From DASRBN01 sp035294305 (GTDB lineage Bacteria > Chloroflexota > Ktedonobacteria > Ktedonobacterales > Ktedonobacteraceae): DNA of 64,000 nucleotides. Below, piece after piece: positions 24,841 to 33,621 of the stretch. The stretch is from positions 62,001-126,000 of the forward strand of contig DATGLD010000049.1 in the NCBI GenBank assembly GCA_035294305.1, given 5' to 3'. Position 1 is the stretch's first letter, and every line of letters begins with the position of its first letter. The position numbers and the translations under genes are program-made. Under the pieces are notes generated by a model. It had not been told where the DNA came from and did not search any database. It saw only the letters and a program-made list of their open reading frames with translations.

Positions 24841-24850
24841 CATACATGGC

Positions 24851-24879
24851 TTGACAAGGCGCTCGCAATGTGCTATATT
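24851..24879 (+). promoter_or_regulatory. Promoter of the ArsR-MFS operon
   Basis: TTGACA (24851-24856), 17 bases, TATATT (24874-24879): a near-consensus sigma70-type promoter. The MITE target duplication ends only three bases before the -35 box. Transcription would begin near 24886, which rules out the longer in-frame start at 24870. Confidence 0.75.
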
Positions 24880-24953
24880 TCCAGTACGTTATAGATTTCC
24901 ATATCATTTTGAAATCGTTGCTCATTCAGGAAAATCAGTATAGAAGGCGACGT

Positions 24954-25622
24954 ATGAGAACGCTCAAAAGCAATAATGATATCGATGCCATTCCAGTTCT
25001 GCCGGAGGATGTACCCGTCGAGATGCCTGAACTGCCACCCAGGATGACCATCGAGACCGTGCAGCAATTCAAGGCTTTTGGCGACCCCACGCGCAGGCGA
25101 ATCCTGGGTATCATCCAGAACCAGCCGGCGACGGCCAAACAGATCGCAGTGTGGCTGGGTGCCACACCTGGCGCTATCGGCCACCATCTCCACGTGCTTG
25201 AGGCAGCAGGATTAGCGAAAGTGGTTGCGAGGAGAATGACGCGGGGGATCGTCGCGAATTACTACACCCGCACGGCTCGTATCTTTGACTTTAACCTCTC
25301 ACGAGACATGGCCGGAGAATCCCCTGGCCTTGATATATTCACCAATGTACGTAACGAGCTGATCGAATCTATGGAGAGCGGCGAAGAAGATCCATTGCTT
25401 TACGATGGATTTCCACGTATCCGGCTCTCACCTGAGCGCGCGGCATATTATCAAGAGCGGCTTGAAGCGCTCGTTGATGATATTTTGCACGAAAAGCCAG
25501 ACCCTGATGGCAAGGTCTATAGTATTTTTGTCGCTATGTTCATAGCTCCCCCCTACCTGCAAGGATCGGCTATATCTACATCCACTACGCTGGAATCTAC
25601 ATCGTCCGACGAAAACGAGTGA
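24954..25622 (+). CDS. ArsR-like winged-helix transcriptional regulator
   Basis: A 222-residue protein. A winged helix runs from about residue 38 to 110, with QFKAFGDPTRRRILGIIQNQ and TAKQIAVWLGATPGAIGHHL as the DNA-binding pair. The C-terminal 110 residues are an acidic, helical domain that resembles the effector half of regulators for small drugs rather than metals; no Cys motif is seen. The stop is 18 bases before an MFS exporter gene with a strong ribosome site, so the two form an operon and the regulator most likely controls the exporter. Its promoter lies beside a MITE. Confidence 0.85.
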   Translation: MRTLKSNNDIDAIPVLPEDVPVEMPELPPRMTIETVQQFKAFGDPTRRRILGIIQNQPATAKQIAVWLGATPGAIGHHLHVLEAAGLAKVVARRMTRGIVANYYTRTARIFDFNLSRDMAGESPGLDIFTNVRNELIESMESGEEDPLLYDGFPRIRLSPERAAYYQERLEALVDDILHEKPDPDGKVYSIFVAMFIAPPYLQGSAISTSTTLESTSSDENE

Positions 25623-25640
25623 CCTGTAAAGGAGGGCTCG

Positions 25641-26978
25641 ATGGCAACCGGCAAACGGCTTGTTACTCAACCAGGCTTGCATCTGAGCAGCGATTTCTGG
25701 AAATACTGGACGGGTCAGACCATCTCGAATCTGGGTAGTTCGGTTACCCTCTTCGCGCTGCCTTTGCTGGTCTTCAAACTCACCGGCTCGGCGCTCAATC
25801 TTGGCATTACGACCGCTGCTGAATTTACGCCGTATCTGCTCTTCGGACTGATCCTTGGCGCGTGGACGGACCGCGTAGATCGCAAGCGCATGATGATCGC
25901 GGTCGATATCGGGCGCGCGCTGATCATTGCATCGATTCCTGTCATGGCCATTCTGGGCCTGCTTACCGTGTGGTGGATATACGCAGTCGGATTTGTGCAG
26001 GCGACGCTCACCATCTGCTTCGAGGCCGGACAATTTGCGGCCATACCAGGGCTGGTTAACCATGACGACCTGGTGACGGCGAATGGGCGCATCCAGGCCA
26101 GCTACTCTGCGGCGCAGGTGATCGGGCCCTTGCTGGCCGGCCTGCTGGTGACAGTGATGCCACTGGCGACGCTTATGTTTGTTGACGCCCTCTCGTTTCT
26201 GGTTTCATCCTTTTCACTGGCATTGATTCGTGCTAGCTTCAATACTGGCGCGAAACGCTCATCGGCCAGTATTGGCCGTGATGTTATCGAGGGGTTGCGC
26301 TATGTACTGGGTCATCCCGTATTGCGGAATATCTCGCTGATGATGGCGATGGTCAATTTTGTCGGCGTCACAACCGGCGCTCAACTCGTGCTATTCGCCA
26401 GGCATCAATTGCAGGCCAGCTATGTGCAGATAAGCCTGCTGTACTCTGCATCGAGCGTCGGAGTTGTAGTTCTCTCATTATCGGCGGGATTGCTGCGCAA
26501 GCGCTGGTCGTTCAGTAGCGTTGCATTGGGCGCATTGATGACCGAGGGGTTACTGACGATCGTGTTTTCACAGATGCGCTGGTACTGGCTCGCCTTGCCG
26601 CTGTGGGCATTGATCGGTGGACTGGGCATCCTCTTCAATATCAATACGAGTAGCCTGCGCCAGGCCATTGTGCCGAACCACATGCTGGGGCGCGTAATTA
26701 GCATTGCCAGCGTACTCGCCTGGTCTGCTATTCCACTGGGCAGTATTGCAGGAGCTTACGCGATTACTTTGACAAACAATGTAGCGCTGGTCTATGCTGC
26801 CATCGGAGTACTCGTCTTTCTTATTCCATTTTCGTTCTCTTTCACCTCGCTCGGCCATGCTCAACGCTATATCCCTGCGCGCAAGCCCGCGACTCAGGCA
26901 GAAACGGAGGTTACTGTCGATGCACCCACTCTTGAAGCAACGGATGGCGCATATTCATCGGATACCTCTCCTGCATGA
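25641..26978 (+). CDS. MFS exporter (EntS/MFS_3 type)
   Basis: A 445-residue permease with about 12 membrane helices. It starts with FWKYWTGQTISNLGSSVTLFALP, the common opening of the MFS_3 group to which enterobactin exporter EntS and macrolide efflux proteins belong. The loop after helix 2 reads GAWTDRVDRKRMM, and GPLLAGLLVT lies in helix 5. The last 45 residues are soluble and acidic. AAAGGAGGG precedes the ATG. Coupling to an ArsR-like regulator suggests inducible efflux of an amphipathic compound. Confidence 0.9.
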   Translation: MATGKRLVTQPGLHLSSDFWKYWTGQTISNLGSSVTLFALPLLVFKLTGSALNLGITTAAEFTPYLLFGLILGAWTDRVDRKRMMIAVDIGRALIIASIPVMAILGLLTVWWIYAVGFVQATLTICFEAGQFAAIPGLVNHDDLVTANGRIQASYSAAQVIGPLLAGLLVTVMPLATLMFVDALSFLVSSFSLALIRASFNTGAKRSSASIGRDVIEGLRYVLGHPVLRNISLMMAMVNFVGVTTGAQLVLFARHQLQASYVQISLLYSASSVGVVVLSLSAGLLRKRWSFSSVALGALMTEGLLTIVFSQMRWYWLALPLWALIGGLGILFNINTSSLRQAIVPNHMLGRVISIASVLAWSAIPLGSIAGAYAITLTNNVALVYAAIGVLVFLIPFSFSFTSLGHAQRYIPARKPATQAETEVTVDAPTLEATDGAYSSDTSPA

Positions 26979-27059
26979 AGCCGAGCTAGAGCGATCTTCA
27001 GAGCGAAGAGGTAGAGACATACAAGAAAATAGGGATGTTTACGCGTATCAGCGTGAACT

Positions 27060-27944
27060 CTATTCCAGTATTCGCTCGTATGTATAAAAAATCTTTCCGT
27101 CCCACTCGTACTCGGCCCCGGTGAAAGCATCGCGCACCATGATCAGGTCAGGAACATTGGCCTGGACAGTATCCAGGTTCATTTCACTAATTCTGTCTCG
27201 CAGGGCATAGGCCATCAGGCTGATCGATTCGGTGGTGCCGTCGATGTAGCCGATGAACAGGTTTTTGCCCTGCCGTCCCTCGCGTGGCTGGACGATTGCC
27301 AGGCCGTCCAGCCGCTCCCAACGGCGCAAAAGATAGACGTTTTGCGCCGCTATTTTTGCCTCCAGCATTTCCTGGGTGATGCTATAGGCGGTAAAGCCTT
27401 CGTAATAGAGGCCACCCACGACAGGAAAGATATTCGAGACATTGAGATAGTCGATAATGTCGTCGAGATCAGCAGAGGTTGCCAGGGTTGGTATCTCCTG
27501 CTCATACTGTCTTTTAGCAACTGCCGGAACAGGCAGCGCTTTATAGGGAGCATATGCCCCCACCTGGCGCATATAGCCGCGTTCGACCAGGCGGATGGAG
27601 TTATTATTGGTTGATTCGGTAATCAGGCGCGCCACCTTTGCGCCGCGCCGCATGGCCTCTGCAATCATCTCGGTGCTGAGTGCCGCTGCCACTCCTTGCC
27701 TGCGATACGCCGGATCGACACGCATTCCCTCGAGCCATGCTTCGATGGTGGTGAGCATGCGCATGTGTTCTATGCCCACCGGCTTGCCTTCGATGAGCGC
27801 GACGAGTAAAAGGCCATGGGGGTCGTGTAACCATTCATCCCATACGTATTCAATGTAGTCACCCCACTCCCATGTATGAACGCAAAACGCGAGTACGGCA
27901 TCACGATCTTCGGGTCGAGCCGGCCGGATTTCAATTTGAGACAT
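27060..27944 (-). CDS. GNAT family N-acetyltransferase
   Basis: A 294-residue protein whose first 150 residues form a GNAT acetyl-CoA binding domain: IEIRPARPEDRDAVLAF at the start, motif A in MRVDPAYRRQGVAAALS (Q/R-x-x-G-x-A), then the NNNSIRLVERGY segment. The second half is a further alpha/beta region without clear motifs, perhaps a degenerate second GNAT domain. The substrate is unknown. GAAGGAG precedes the ATG. It stands alone and is convergent with the ArsR-MFS operon. Confidence 0.87.
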   Translation of the reverse strand: MSQIEIRPARPEDRDAVLAFCVHTWEWGDYIEYVWDEWLHDPHGLLLVALIEGKPVGIEHMRMLTTIEAWLEGMRVDPAYRRQGVAAALSTEMIAEAMRRGAKVARLITESTNNNSIRLVERGYMRQVGAYAPYKALPVPAVAKRQYEQEIPTLATSADLDDIIDYLNVSNIFPVVGGLYYEGFTAYSITQEMLEAKIAAQNVYLLRRWERLDGLAIVQPREGRQGKNLFIGYIDGTTESISLMAYALRDRISEMNLDTVQANVPDLIMVRDAFTGAEYEWDGKIFYTYERILE

Positions 27945-28095
27945 GTTGCATTGACTCCTTCTTAGTCTCGCCTACGTAAAAGTCTAACGAGAAATTGGCT
28001 ATTCGTCAAATGGAAACCTTATGCTCAACAAAAACGTGTCTATAATATCCAAAAGGATATGCTCATCGAAGTGAAGAAACTGGCAGGGAACCATC

Positions 28096-28926
28096 ATGGC
28101 GCAAAAGCAGAAAAAAGAAGACTCTATGGAGGAGCTTCCTACAGGTACGCGACTCGGCAATGAATTGGGGTCGGTGATTAGCGAGGCAGAAAAGGAAGTA
28201 AGTGGGTCGCGTAGAAGCTGGTATGAGAGCGTCAGGTGGGGACGAATACTCATTACTGCTGATGCCATCCTGCTTGCGCTCTTCGCGCTACTGGCCTGGT
28301 GGGTCCACATCCATCCCATACTGGCTATCGACGTAGCGATTACGCGTGAGTTCCAGGAAAATCAATCTCCCTGGCTGAGTGCAACGATGGCCGGTGTAAG
28401 CTATATTGGCAATACACTGCCTTTACAAATCGGCCTTATTGTCCTGGCTGCAGCCCTGTTCGCTCTCGTACGCCTGTACCTGGAAGCCGTGACCGTGATT
28501 GTAGTTTCAGCAGTCGATGCCCTTTTAAACATCTCGATCAAGTTGCTGGTAGACCGCCCGCGTCCAAATTCGCATCTCGTTGACGTGCTACAACACGCGA
28601 ATGGGCTCAGCTTTCCCAGTGGCCATGTAATGTCCTATGTCGCGTTCTGGGGCCTGCTTTTTTCGTTTGGGGTCATTCTCTTTAAAGGCAACTACTGGTG
28701 GCGTATTGCGCTACTGGTCATTTCCGCGTTGTTTGTGGTCCTGGTTGGTCCATCACGTATCTACCTTGGGGATCACTGGGCATCGGATGTCCTGGGCGGC
28801 TATATATTCGCCGGCGTCTGGCTCTGCATCGCGCTCTTGATCTATTTCAAATTAAATGAGAAGAGCGTGCTGGCCTCAAGGAAGCGGGGCAGCTTTTTGC
28901 GGAAGTATATGCGGCAAAGCAAGTAA
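28096..28926 (+). CDS. PAP2 superfamily membrane phosphatase
   Basis: A 276-residue integral membrane protein with about six helices. It bears the three phosphatase motifs: KLLVDRPRP, then PSGH and SRIYLGDHWASDVLGG. Enzymes of this group dephosphorylate lipid phosphates such as undecaprenyl pyrophosphate or phosphatidic acid on the outer face. An N-terminal soluble stretch of about 45 residues precedes the first helix, and the C-terminal tail is basic. A TATAAT box lies at 28041-28046. The ribosome site before the ATG is weak (GGGAA); an internal ATG ten codons on is an alternative. Confidence 0.9.
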   Translation: MAQKQKKEDSMEELPTGTRLGNELGSVISEAEKEVSGSRRSWYESVRWGRILITADAILLALFALLAWWVHIHPILAIDVAITREFQENQSPWLSATMAGVSYIGNTLPLQIGLIVLAAALFALVRLYLEAVTVIVVSAVDALLNISIKLLVDRPRPNSHLVDVLQHANGLSFPSGHVMSYVAFWGLLFSFGVILFKGNYWWRIALLVISALFVVLVGPSRIYLGDHWASDVLGGYIFAGVWLCIALLIYFKLNEKSVLASRKRGSFLRKYMRQSK

Positions 28927-28965
28927 TTTCTCGTTCTTTCAGAGTTGTTCGTTGAGAACAGAGGC

Positions 28966-29016
28966 ATGGATGGGTTGAGAGCGGCCAGGTCATCCGGGCG
29001 CTCTCAACCCATCCAT
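28966..29016. terminator. Long bidirectional hairpin terminator
   Basis: A perfect 18-bp stem (28966-28983 with 28999-29016) and a 15-base loop, between the convergent PAP2 and coiled-coil genes. Confidence 0.87.
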
Positions 29017-29024
29017 ACCCTTGC

Positions 29025-29693
29025 TTAATATGTCTCTTCCTGGGACGGCTCACCGGGGGAAGATGCCCAGGTAGCTGGCGCCTCATCCTCTTGCTGCTCC
29101 TGTGGCATTGGATACGAACTTTCTGCCTCGCTCTCAGATGACGAAGCGGCATTTGATGCTTCTGCTGAATCGGCAGTGGCTTCCTGCGTACCCGTTGCCT
29201 GATCCTCAGGGAGAATGTCAGCCCTCCCTTCTACCGGGGGTAAGGAAACTTCCTGATTGGCCGGAATGGGAGTATCAGGGGTGCTGGCAGGCTCGGTGGC
29301 TCCGCCTGCACTCTCTTCGCCTATGCTATGGGTTTGCGTAGCGGGAGGGTCTACCGGCGTTGACGGCATAGTAGCAACCGCTGTTTGGTCGTTGATGCCT
29401 TGCCCTGATTGCCCATTCAGTCCATGCTCTAAACTGTCGCTCTGCGTCCGATCATGTGCCTGCGAGGAGCGCATGTCCGACAATTTGTTTTCCAGAGATT
29501 GCAGCCGGGCAGCGCGTACCTCCAGACGTTGCTTAGCCTTGGCCAATTTCCGCTGCGCCTTCTCGAGACTGGCTTTTGCCTTCTCTACTGCCAGCATCAC
29601 TTTCGCCTCGCGCCGGGCCTGCTTCTTGCGATCTTTTTGCTGCCCATTAGCCTGGCCACTGGCTGTTTGATCCTGGTTCATTGTTTTTGCCAT
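29025..29693 (-). CDS. Coiled-coil protein with acidic disordered tail, unknown function
   Basis: A 222-residue protein. Residues 20-75 are a highly charged Lys/Ala/Glu heptad region (around VEKAKASLEKAQRKLAKAKQ) that should form a coiled coil. The remaining 150 residues are low-complexity, rich in Pro, Glu, Ser, Thr and Ala, and probably disordered. No signal peptide or membrane helix. GAGGTGAAAG is just upstream of the ATG, which supports expression. No family was recognised, and such composition gives little to compare. Confidence 0.65.
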   Translation of the reverse strand: MAKTMNQDQTASGQANGQQKDRKKQARREAKVMLAVEKAKASLEKAQRKLAKAKQRLEVRAARLQSLENKLSDMRSSQAHDRTQSDSLEHGLNGQSGQGINDQTAVATMPSTPVDPPATQTHSIGEESAGGATEPASTPDTPIPANQEVSLPPVEGRADILPEDQATGTQEATADSAEASNAASSSESEAESSYPMPQEQQEDEAPATWASSPGEPSQEETY

Positions 29694-30116
29694 CTTTCAC
29701 CTCAAATTCTTTTTCTTTTTGTTGAGCCACTAGCGATAAGGGATAGGTTTCAAATACAGACACGATCTAGCATGGAATTTGGTCTCAGCAAATTCGCAGG
29801 AGATGTGTTGTCTGGTGACAGGTTACACTATACCATAAAAGCGCAACAGAAGGGTCTTCGAAAAGCTGAAGGAAGGAGCGGGAGCATTGGTATTAGCCAT
29901 TAGGGGTCTCCAGAGCTGCATCCGAGCAACCGAGGGGTGATTGTTGTCTGCAGCGCTCTGATTGCTCGCAAATCCAACCAGAGGGAGTGTAGGTAGGTTG
30001 CCCCCGCCACGAGAAATATAGCATAGTTCTTGGAATATGTCTATAGACTTTATGGAAAAAGTACTTTTGGGTATGAATGCGTTGAATGAGGGACTATGAA
30101 ACATCAAGACACATCA
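29694..30116. other. Gene-free stretch of about 420 bases
   Basis: No open frame with a convincing start was found on either strand. No palindrome, promoter pair or known repeat was recognised apart from the FtsH terminator at its right end. Confidence 0.4.
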
Positions 30117-30165
30117 CGAAAAGAGGAAGCCAGATACAAGCGCTGCGCCCGGCTTCCTCTTTTCG
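30117..30165 (-). terminator. Terminator of ftsH
   Basis: A perfect 15-bp stem (CGAAAAGAGGAAGCC with its complement) around a 19-base loop, placed 16 bases past the ftsH stop codon. Confidence 0.85.
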
Positions 30166-30181
30166 GTAACTTTCATCCGAT

Positions 30182-32266
30182 TTACCTGCTTTCGGGAGGG
30201 ACAGGTGGCTCAATGGGTGGGGGTGGCGCAAGTTCCTGCGGCGTGGCCTGCTCACCGGCAGCCGACGGGACGGGGACTGCTCCTGTTTCCAGCATGATCT
30301 GTTGAAGCTGTTTGGCGTCAATTGTCTCGTGGCGGCGCAGTTCCTGCGCAATGCGATCAAGCGTTGCACGGTGTGTTGTCAAGAGTTCCAGCGCCTTTTT
30401 ATAGCAAGAGCTAACGATGCGCTCAACCTCTTCATCGACAATTTCGGCGGTCATCTCACTATAATCGCTGGGAGCGCCGGTATCGCCACCGGCTAAAAAT
30501 GGGCTTTGTCGTTCGCTGAACGAGACGGTTCCTACGCGCTCGCTCATCCCCCAGCGGATGACCATCTGGCGCGCGATAGCGGTCACCTTTTGTAGATCGT
30601 TCTCTGCTCCCGTAGTGATATGACCGATTGCGACCTGTTCCGCGGCGCGACCTCCTAGCGCGGTGACAATCTGCGTCAGCAGGTACTCTTTCGAGTAGTT
30701 ATAGCGATCATCGAGCGGCGTCGACATCGTGACCCCCAGGGCCTGGCCGCGCGGCACAATCGTCACCTTCGTCACCGGATCGGCATGTTCCGAGAGCAAG
30801 CCCGTAAGAGCATGTCCACCTTCATGATAGGCGATCACATTCAAGTCTTCGTCGCTCAGCACGAGCGGGCGTTCAGCGCCAAGAATAATTTTGTCAAGAG
30901 CTTCATCAAAGCAGCGCTGGGTGACGCGGTCCAGGTTGCGGCGCGCTGCCAGCAGCGCTGCTTCATTGACCAGGTTCGCCAGGTCTGCTCCCACCATACC
31001 GGGTGTGGAGCGGGCAATTCTGACCAGGTCTACATCGGGCGCTAGCGGCACATTGCGTACGTGAATTTTCAGGATTGCCAGTCGCCCGTTCCAGTCGGGT
31101 CGATCTACTGTGACACGGCGGTCAAAGCGACCCGGACGCAGCAACGCCAGGTCAAGTCCATCCGGGCGGTTCGTCGCACCTATCACAACCACAGCCTGCC
31201 GTGTATCGAACCCATCCATCTCCACCAGCAACTGGTTCAGTGTCTGCTCGCGCTCATCGTTAGTATTGATGCTTGCTCCGCGCTGCCGTCCGACGGCGTC
31301 AATTTCGTCGATGAAGATGATGCTGGGGGCGGCCTTCTTTGCCTGGTCGAAGAGGTCACGCACGCGGCTGGCTCCTACCCCGACCAGCACCTCCACAAAT
31401 TCCGACCCCGACATGGAGAAGAAAGGCACCCCTGCCTCGCCTGCTACGGCGCGCGCAAGCAACGTCTTACCAGTTCCAGGAGGGCCGACCAGCAGCACGC
31501 CGCGTGGAATCTTTCCGCCGAGCCGCTGGAATTTGTTGGGCGTCTTGAGGAATTCCACGACTTCTTGTAAATCGTATTTCGCCTCATCTACTCCGGCCAC
31601 ATCGGCAAAAGTTGTGCTGGGGCGATCTTCCAGAATCAGCTTGGCACGGCTCTTGCCGAAGCTGAATATGCCCTGCTGCCCTTGTGTGGCCCGGCGACTG
31701 ATGAAGATGAAAAGGCCGATCAAGAAAACCCACGGCAGGAAGGTAATCAACACGTTCAACCAGAAGCTATTATCGCTCGGCGTCTGCGTGACTACCGTTG
31801 TCTGGGCGGCACACGTTGGTTTCTGCTTGAGCAGCGTGGGCGTCAGATTTGGGTCTCCGTCAGGAAGCTGCACGACATGGTAGGTCGAGAACGTCCCTGC
31901 CGAAGTGGTTACGGGCGTACAAAAATTTCCCGTAATATCGGTTGACCCGATAATGGTCGCGGATTTAATATTGCCCGTGTAGATTTGATTATAGAAGTCA
32001 CTATATGTAAGCTCATCTGTCGTAGGGGTACTTGAGCTGTTGTTTGTACTGAAAAACTGGTACAGGTAGATGCCGAGCATCAGCACAACAATGATCAACA
32101 GCCAGCGGTTGAGGGAAGACATGCCTCCATTACCTGGTTGTTGTCCATTGTTAGGAGTGGGACGCCCGCCAGGACCCATATTTGGACGTTGCTGATTTTG
32201 TTGTCGCTGCGGCGGCAAATTGTTATTATTTTGTAGCCAGAGTTTACTGGCCGGTTCTTGCTTCAT
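30182..32266 (-). CDS. ftsH: ATP-dependent zinc metalloprotease FtsH
   Basis: A 694-residue membrane-bound AAA protease that extracts and degrades membrane and regulatory proteins. Two membrane helices (about 53-72 and 168-190) flank an exported loop. The AAA module has Walker A GPPGTGKT (261-268), Walker B IIFIDEID, and the SRH with RPGRFDRR. The protease has the zinc motif HEGGH (481-485) and the third ligand Asp556 in GAENDLQ. The first 50 residues are an unusual Asn/Gln/Pro/Gly-rich cytosolic extension, whereas most FtsH proteins start almost at the first helix. It is a single gene with its own terminator. AAGGTG lies upstream of the ATG. Confidence 0.97.
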   Translation of the reverse strand: MKQEPASKLWLQNNNNLPPQRQQNQQRPNMGPGGRPTPNNGQQPGNGGMSSLNRWLLIIVVLMLGIYLYQFFSTNNSSSTPTTDELTYSDFYNQIYTGNIKSATIIGSTDITGNFCTPVTTSAGTFSTYHVVQLPDGDPNLTPTLLKQKPTCAAQTTVVTQTPSDNSFWLNVLITFLPWVFLIGLFIFISRRATQGQQGIFSFGKSRAKLILEDRPSTTFADVAGVDEAKYDLQEVVEFLKTPNKFQRLGGKIPRGVLLVGPPGTGKTLLARAVAGEAGVPFFSMSGSEFVEVLVGVGASRVRDLFDQAKKAAPSIIFIDEIDAVGRQRGASINTNDEREQTLNQLLVEMDGFDTRQAVVVIGATNRPDGLDLALLRPGRFDRRVTVDRPDWNGRLAILKIHVRNVPLAPDVDLVRIARSTPGMVGADLANLVNEAALLAARRNLDRVTQRCFDEALDKIILGAERPLVLSDEDLNVIAYHEGGHALTGLLSEHADPVTKVTIVPRGQALGVTMSTPLDDRYNYSKEYLLTQIVTALGGRAAEQVAIGHITTGAENDLQKVTAIARQMVIRWGMSERVGTVSFSERQSPFLAGGDTGAPSDYSEMTAEIVDEEVERIVSSCYKKALELLTTHRATLDRIAQELRRHETIDAKQLQQIMLETGAVPVPSAAGEQATPQELAPPPPIEPPVPPESR

Positions 32267-32415
32267 AAAAGGTACACCTTATTCTTTTTTTGTGGACCCT
32301 GACGTACGCTGGTGGTCGCAGCTGCTGAAAATGAGCAGAGAATAACCATCGAACGATAATACTCTATTATATATTACGCGCGGATGAAATGCACGGTTAC
32401 GCTACAGTAGAGCAA

Positions 32416-32514
32416 GGCGATTGAAAAGCCAAAGCTTGGGGTTTCCCTACAGCATTGCCTCTTCCGGTTTTCAAAATTCATCAGCAATCCCAAAGACGCA
32501 ACTTTTCAATCGCC
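32416..32514. repeat. Inverted repeat in the ftsH upstream region
   Basis: GGCGATTGAAAAG (32416-32428) and its exact complement (32502-32514) are 73 bases apart. They could be the ends of a small palindromic element or the stem of a transcript. No target duplication was recognised. Confidence 0.4.
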
Positions 32515-32546
32515 CTAAGGGAAGGTTTAGTCCCACCAAACTTTTC

Positions 32547-33371
32547 CTATTCAAGATGCCTGGCCGTCAATTGTAAGACGATGGTTCGCGCGCTGTGCGG
32601 GTCAATTGACAAACGGTCCGTGGGGCGGTTGAGCGCGTCTTCGGTGCCAGCAGTCGGCTCAAAGCAGACAAAATCGTGATCTGGTTTGCCCGGCGTTTCG
32701 GACCAGACCTGCATATTGGACAGCGAATACCGGCCATCCTGCGGCAATTCCGCAATCGCCAGTGTGCCCCTGCCTGGAAACTGGATATCGACATGATGGG
32801 GAAATGGATAGGGATTGTCCGGTATGTTCGTGACCCAATCGAAGTCACTGGCCTTAAATGCCGGCAGTCCACCGGTAATCAGTTGTGATTTTTGCTGCTG
32901 CTCTATAGCGAAGTAAGGATGAAAGCCGGGCGCGATGGGCATGATTTCATCACCCCGATTCTCCATGGTCACGGTGTAAGTAAGCGTCTGCTCGCCGGCC
33001 TGGATCGTGGCTGTAAAGATGAACTCATAGGGATAGCTCTCCCGAGTCGCATCGCTGCTGCTCAACTGCATCGAAAGGGACGAGCTGTCCATGGAAGTAA
33101 CCGTCCAGGGCAGCAAGCGACCGAAGCCATGGATGGGCAGCATAGTGCCTTTTTCCTTGAAAATGCCATCTTTGAGACGCGAGAAATTGGGGATCATCAG
33201 GGGCAGTCCCCAACGTTTCACATTGCCGGTCTCCTCTGGTCGATACAGCACCTGCCAGGAACCAACCTGGAAATGCGAGACCAGGCAGATATCGCTAATC
33301 ACGCCGATGGTTGTGTTGCCATGCATGAGGACCTTTTCGCGTGGGGTCGGGAAATTCATAAAGTCGGCCAT
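32547..33371 (-). CDS. Aldose 1-epimerase / hexose mutarotase family protein
   Basis: A 274-residue beta-sandwich protein of the galactose mutarotase-like superfamily, which interconverts sugar anomers. Motifs: PIHGFGRLLPW in the first half, then PGFHPYF with the catalytic His, and FVCFEPTAGTEDALN containing the catalytic Glu region. It resembles the D-hexose-6-phosphate epimerase-like branch more than GalM in length. The second ATG (33371), with GGAG just upstream, is preferred over one four codons earlier. It is divergent from minC; no sugar-transport gene is nearby. Confidence 0.87.
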   Translation of the reverse strand: MADFMNFPTPREKVLMHGNTTIGVISDICLVSHFQVGSWQVLYRPEETGNVKRWGLPLMIPNFSRLKDGIFKEKGTMLPIHGFGRLLPWTVTSMDSSSLSMQLSSSDATRESYPYEFIFTATIQAGEQTLTYTVTMENRGDEIMPIAPGFHPYFAIEQQQKSQLITGGLPAFKASDFDWVTNIPDNPYPFPHHVDIQFPGRGTLAIAELPQDGRYSLSNMQVWSETPGKPDHDFVCFEPTAGTEDALNRPTDRLSIDPHSARTIVLQLTARHLE

Positions 33372-33621
33372 ATAGTTCTCCATAAAGTTATGAGCTAACG
33401 TACATTATTCAGCAGGGAAGTAGTTATTAGTGGCATTGTATGAAGGTTTGGGAAGAACTGCAAGCCCGATTCCCAACCAATAATACCATAATACCTACAC
33501 CTATTGCGTTTTGACGCCTGTCCGCTTATACTTGATGGTGATATTATGTGCCTTGAAAGGGCATGGAGAGAGAAAATCGTTGCATACGCCTCAGCCAGTA
33601 TGCGCGTGGGACGGTGAAACA

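Noticed and set aside
29823..30107. Minus-strand frame of 94 codons between the coiled-coil gene and ftsH
   Set aside because: No ribosome site, no family and irregular composition.
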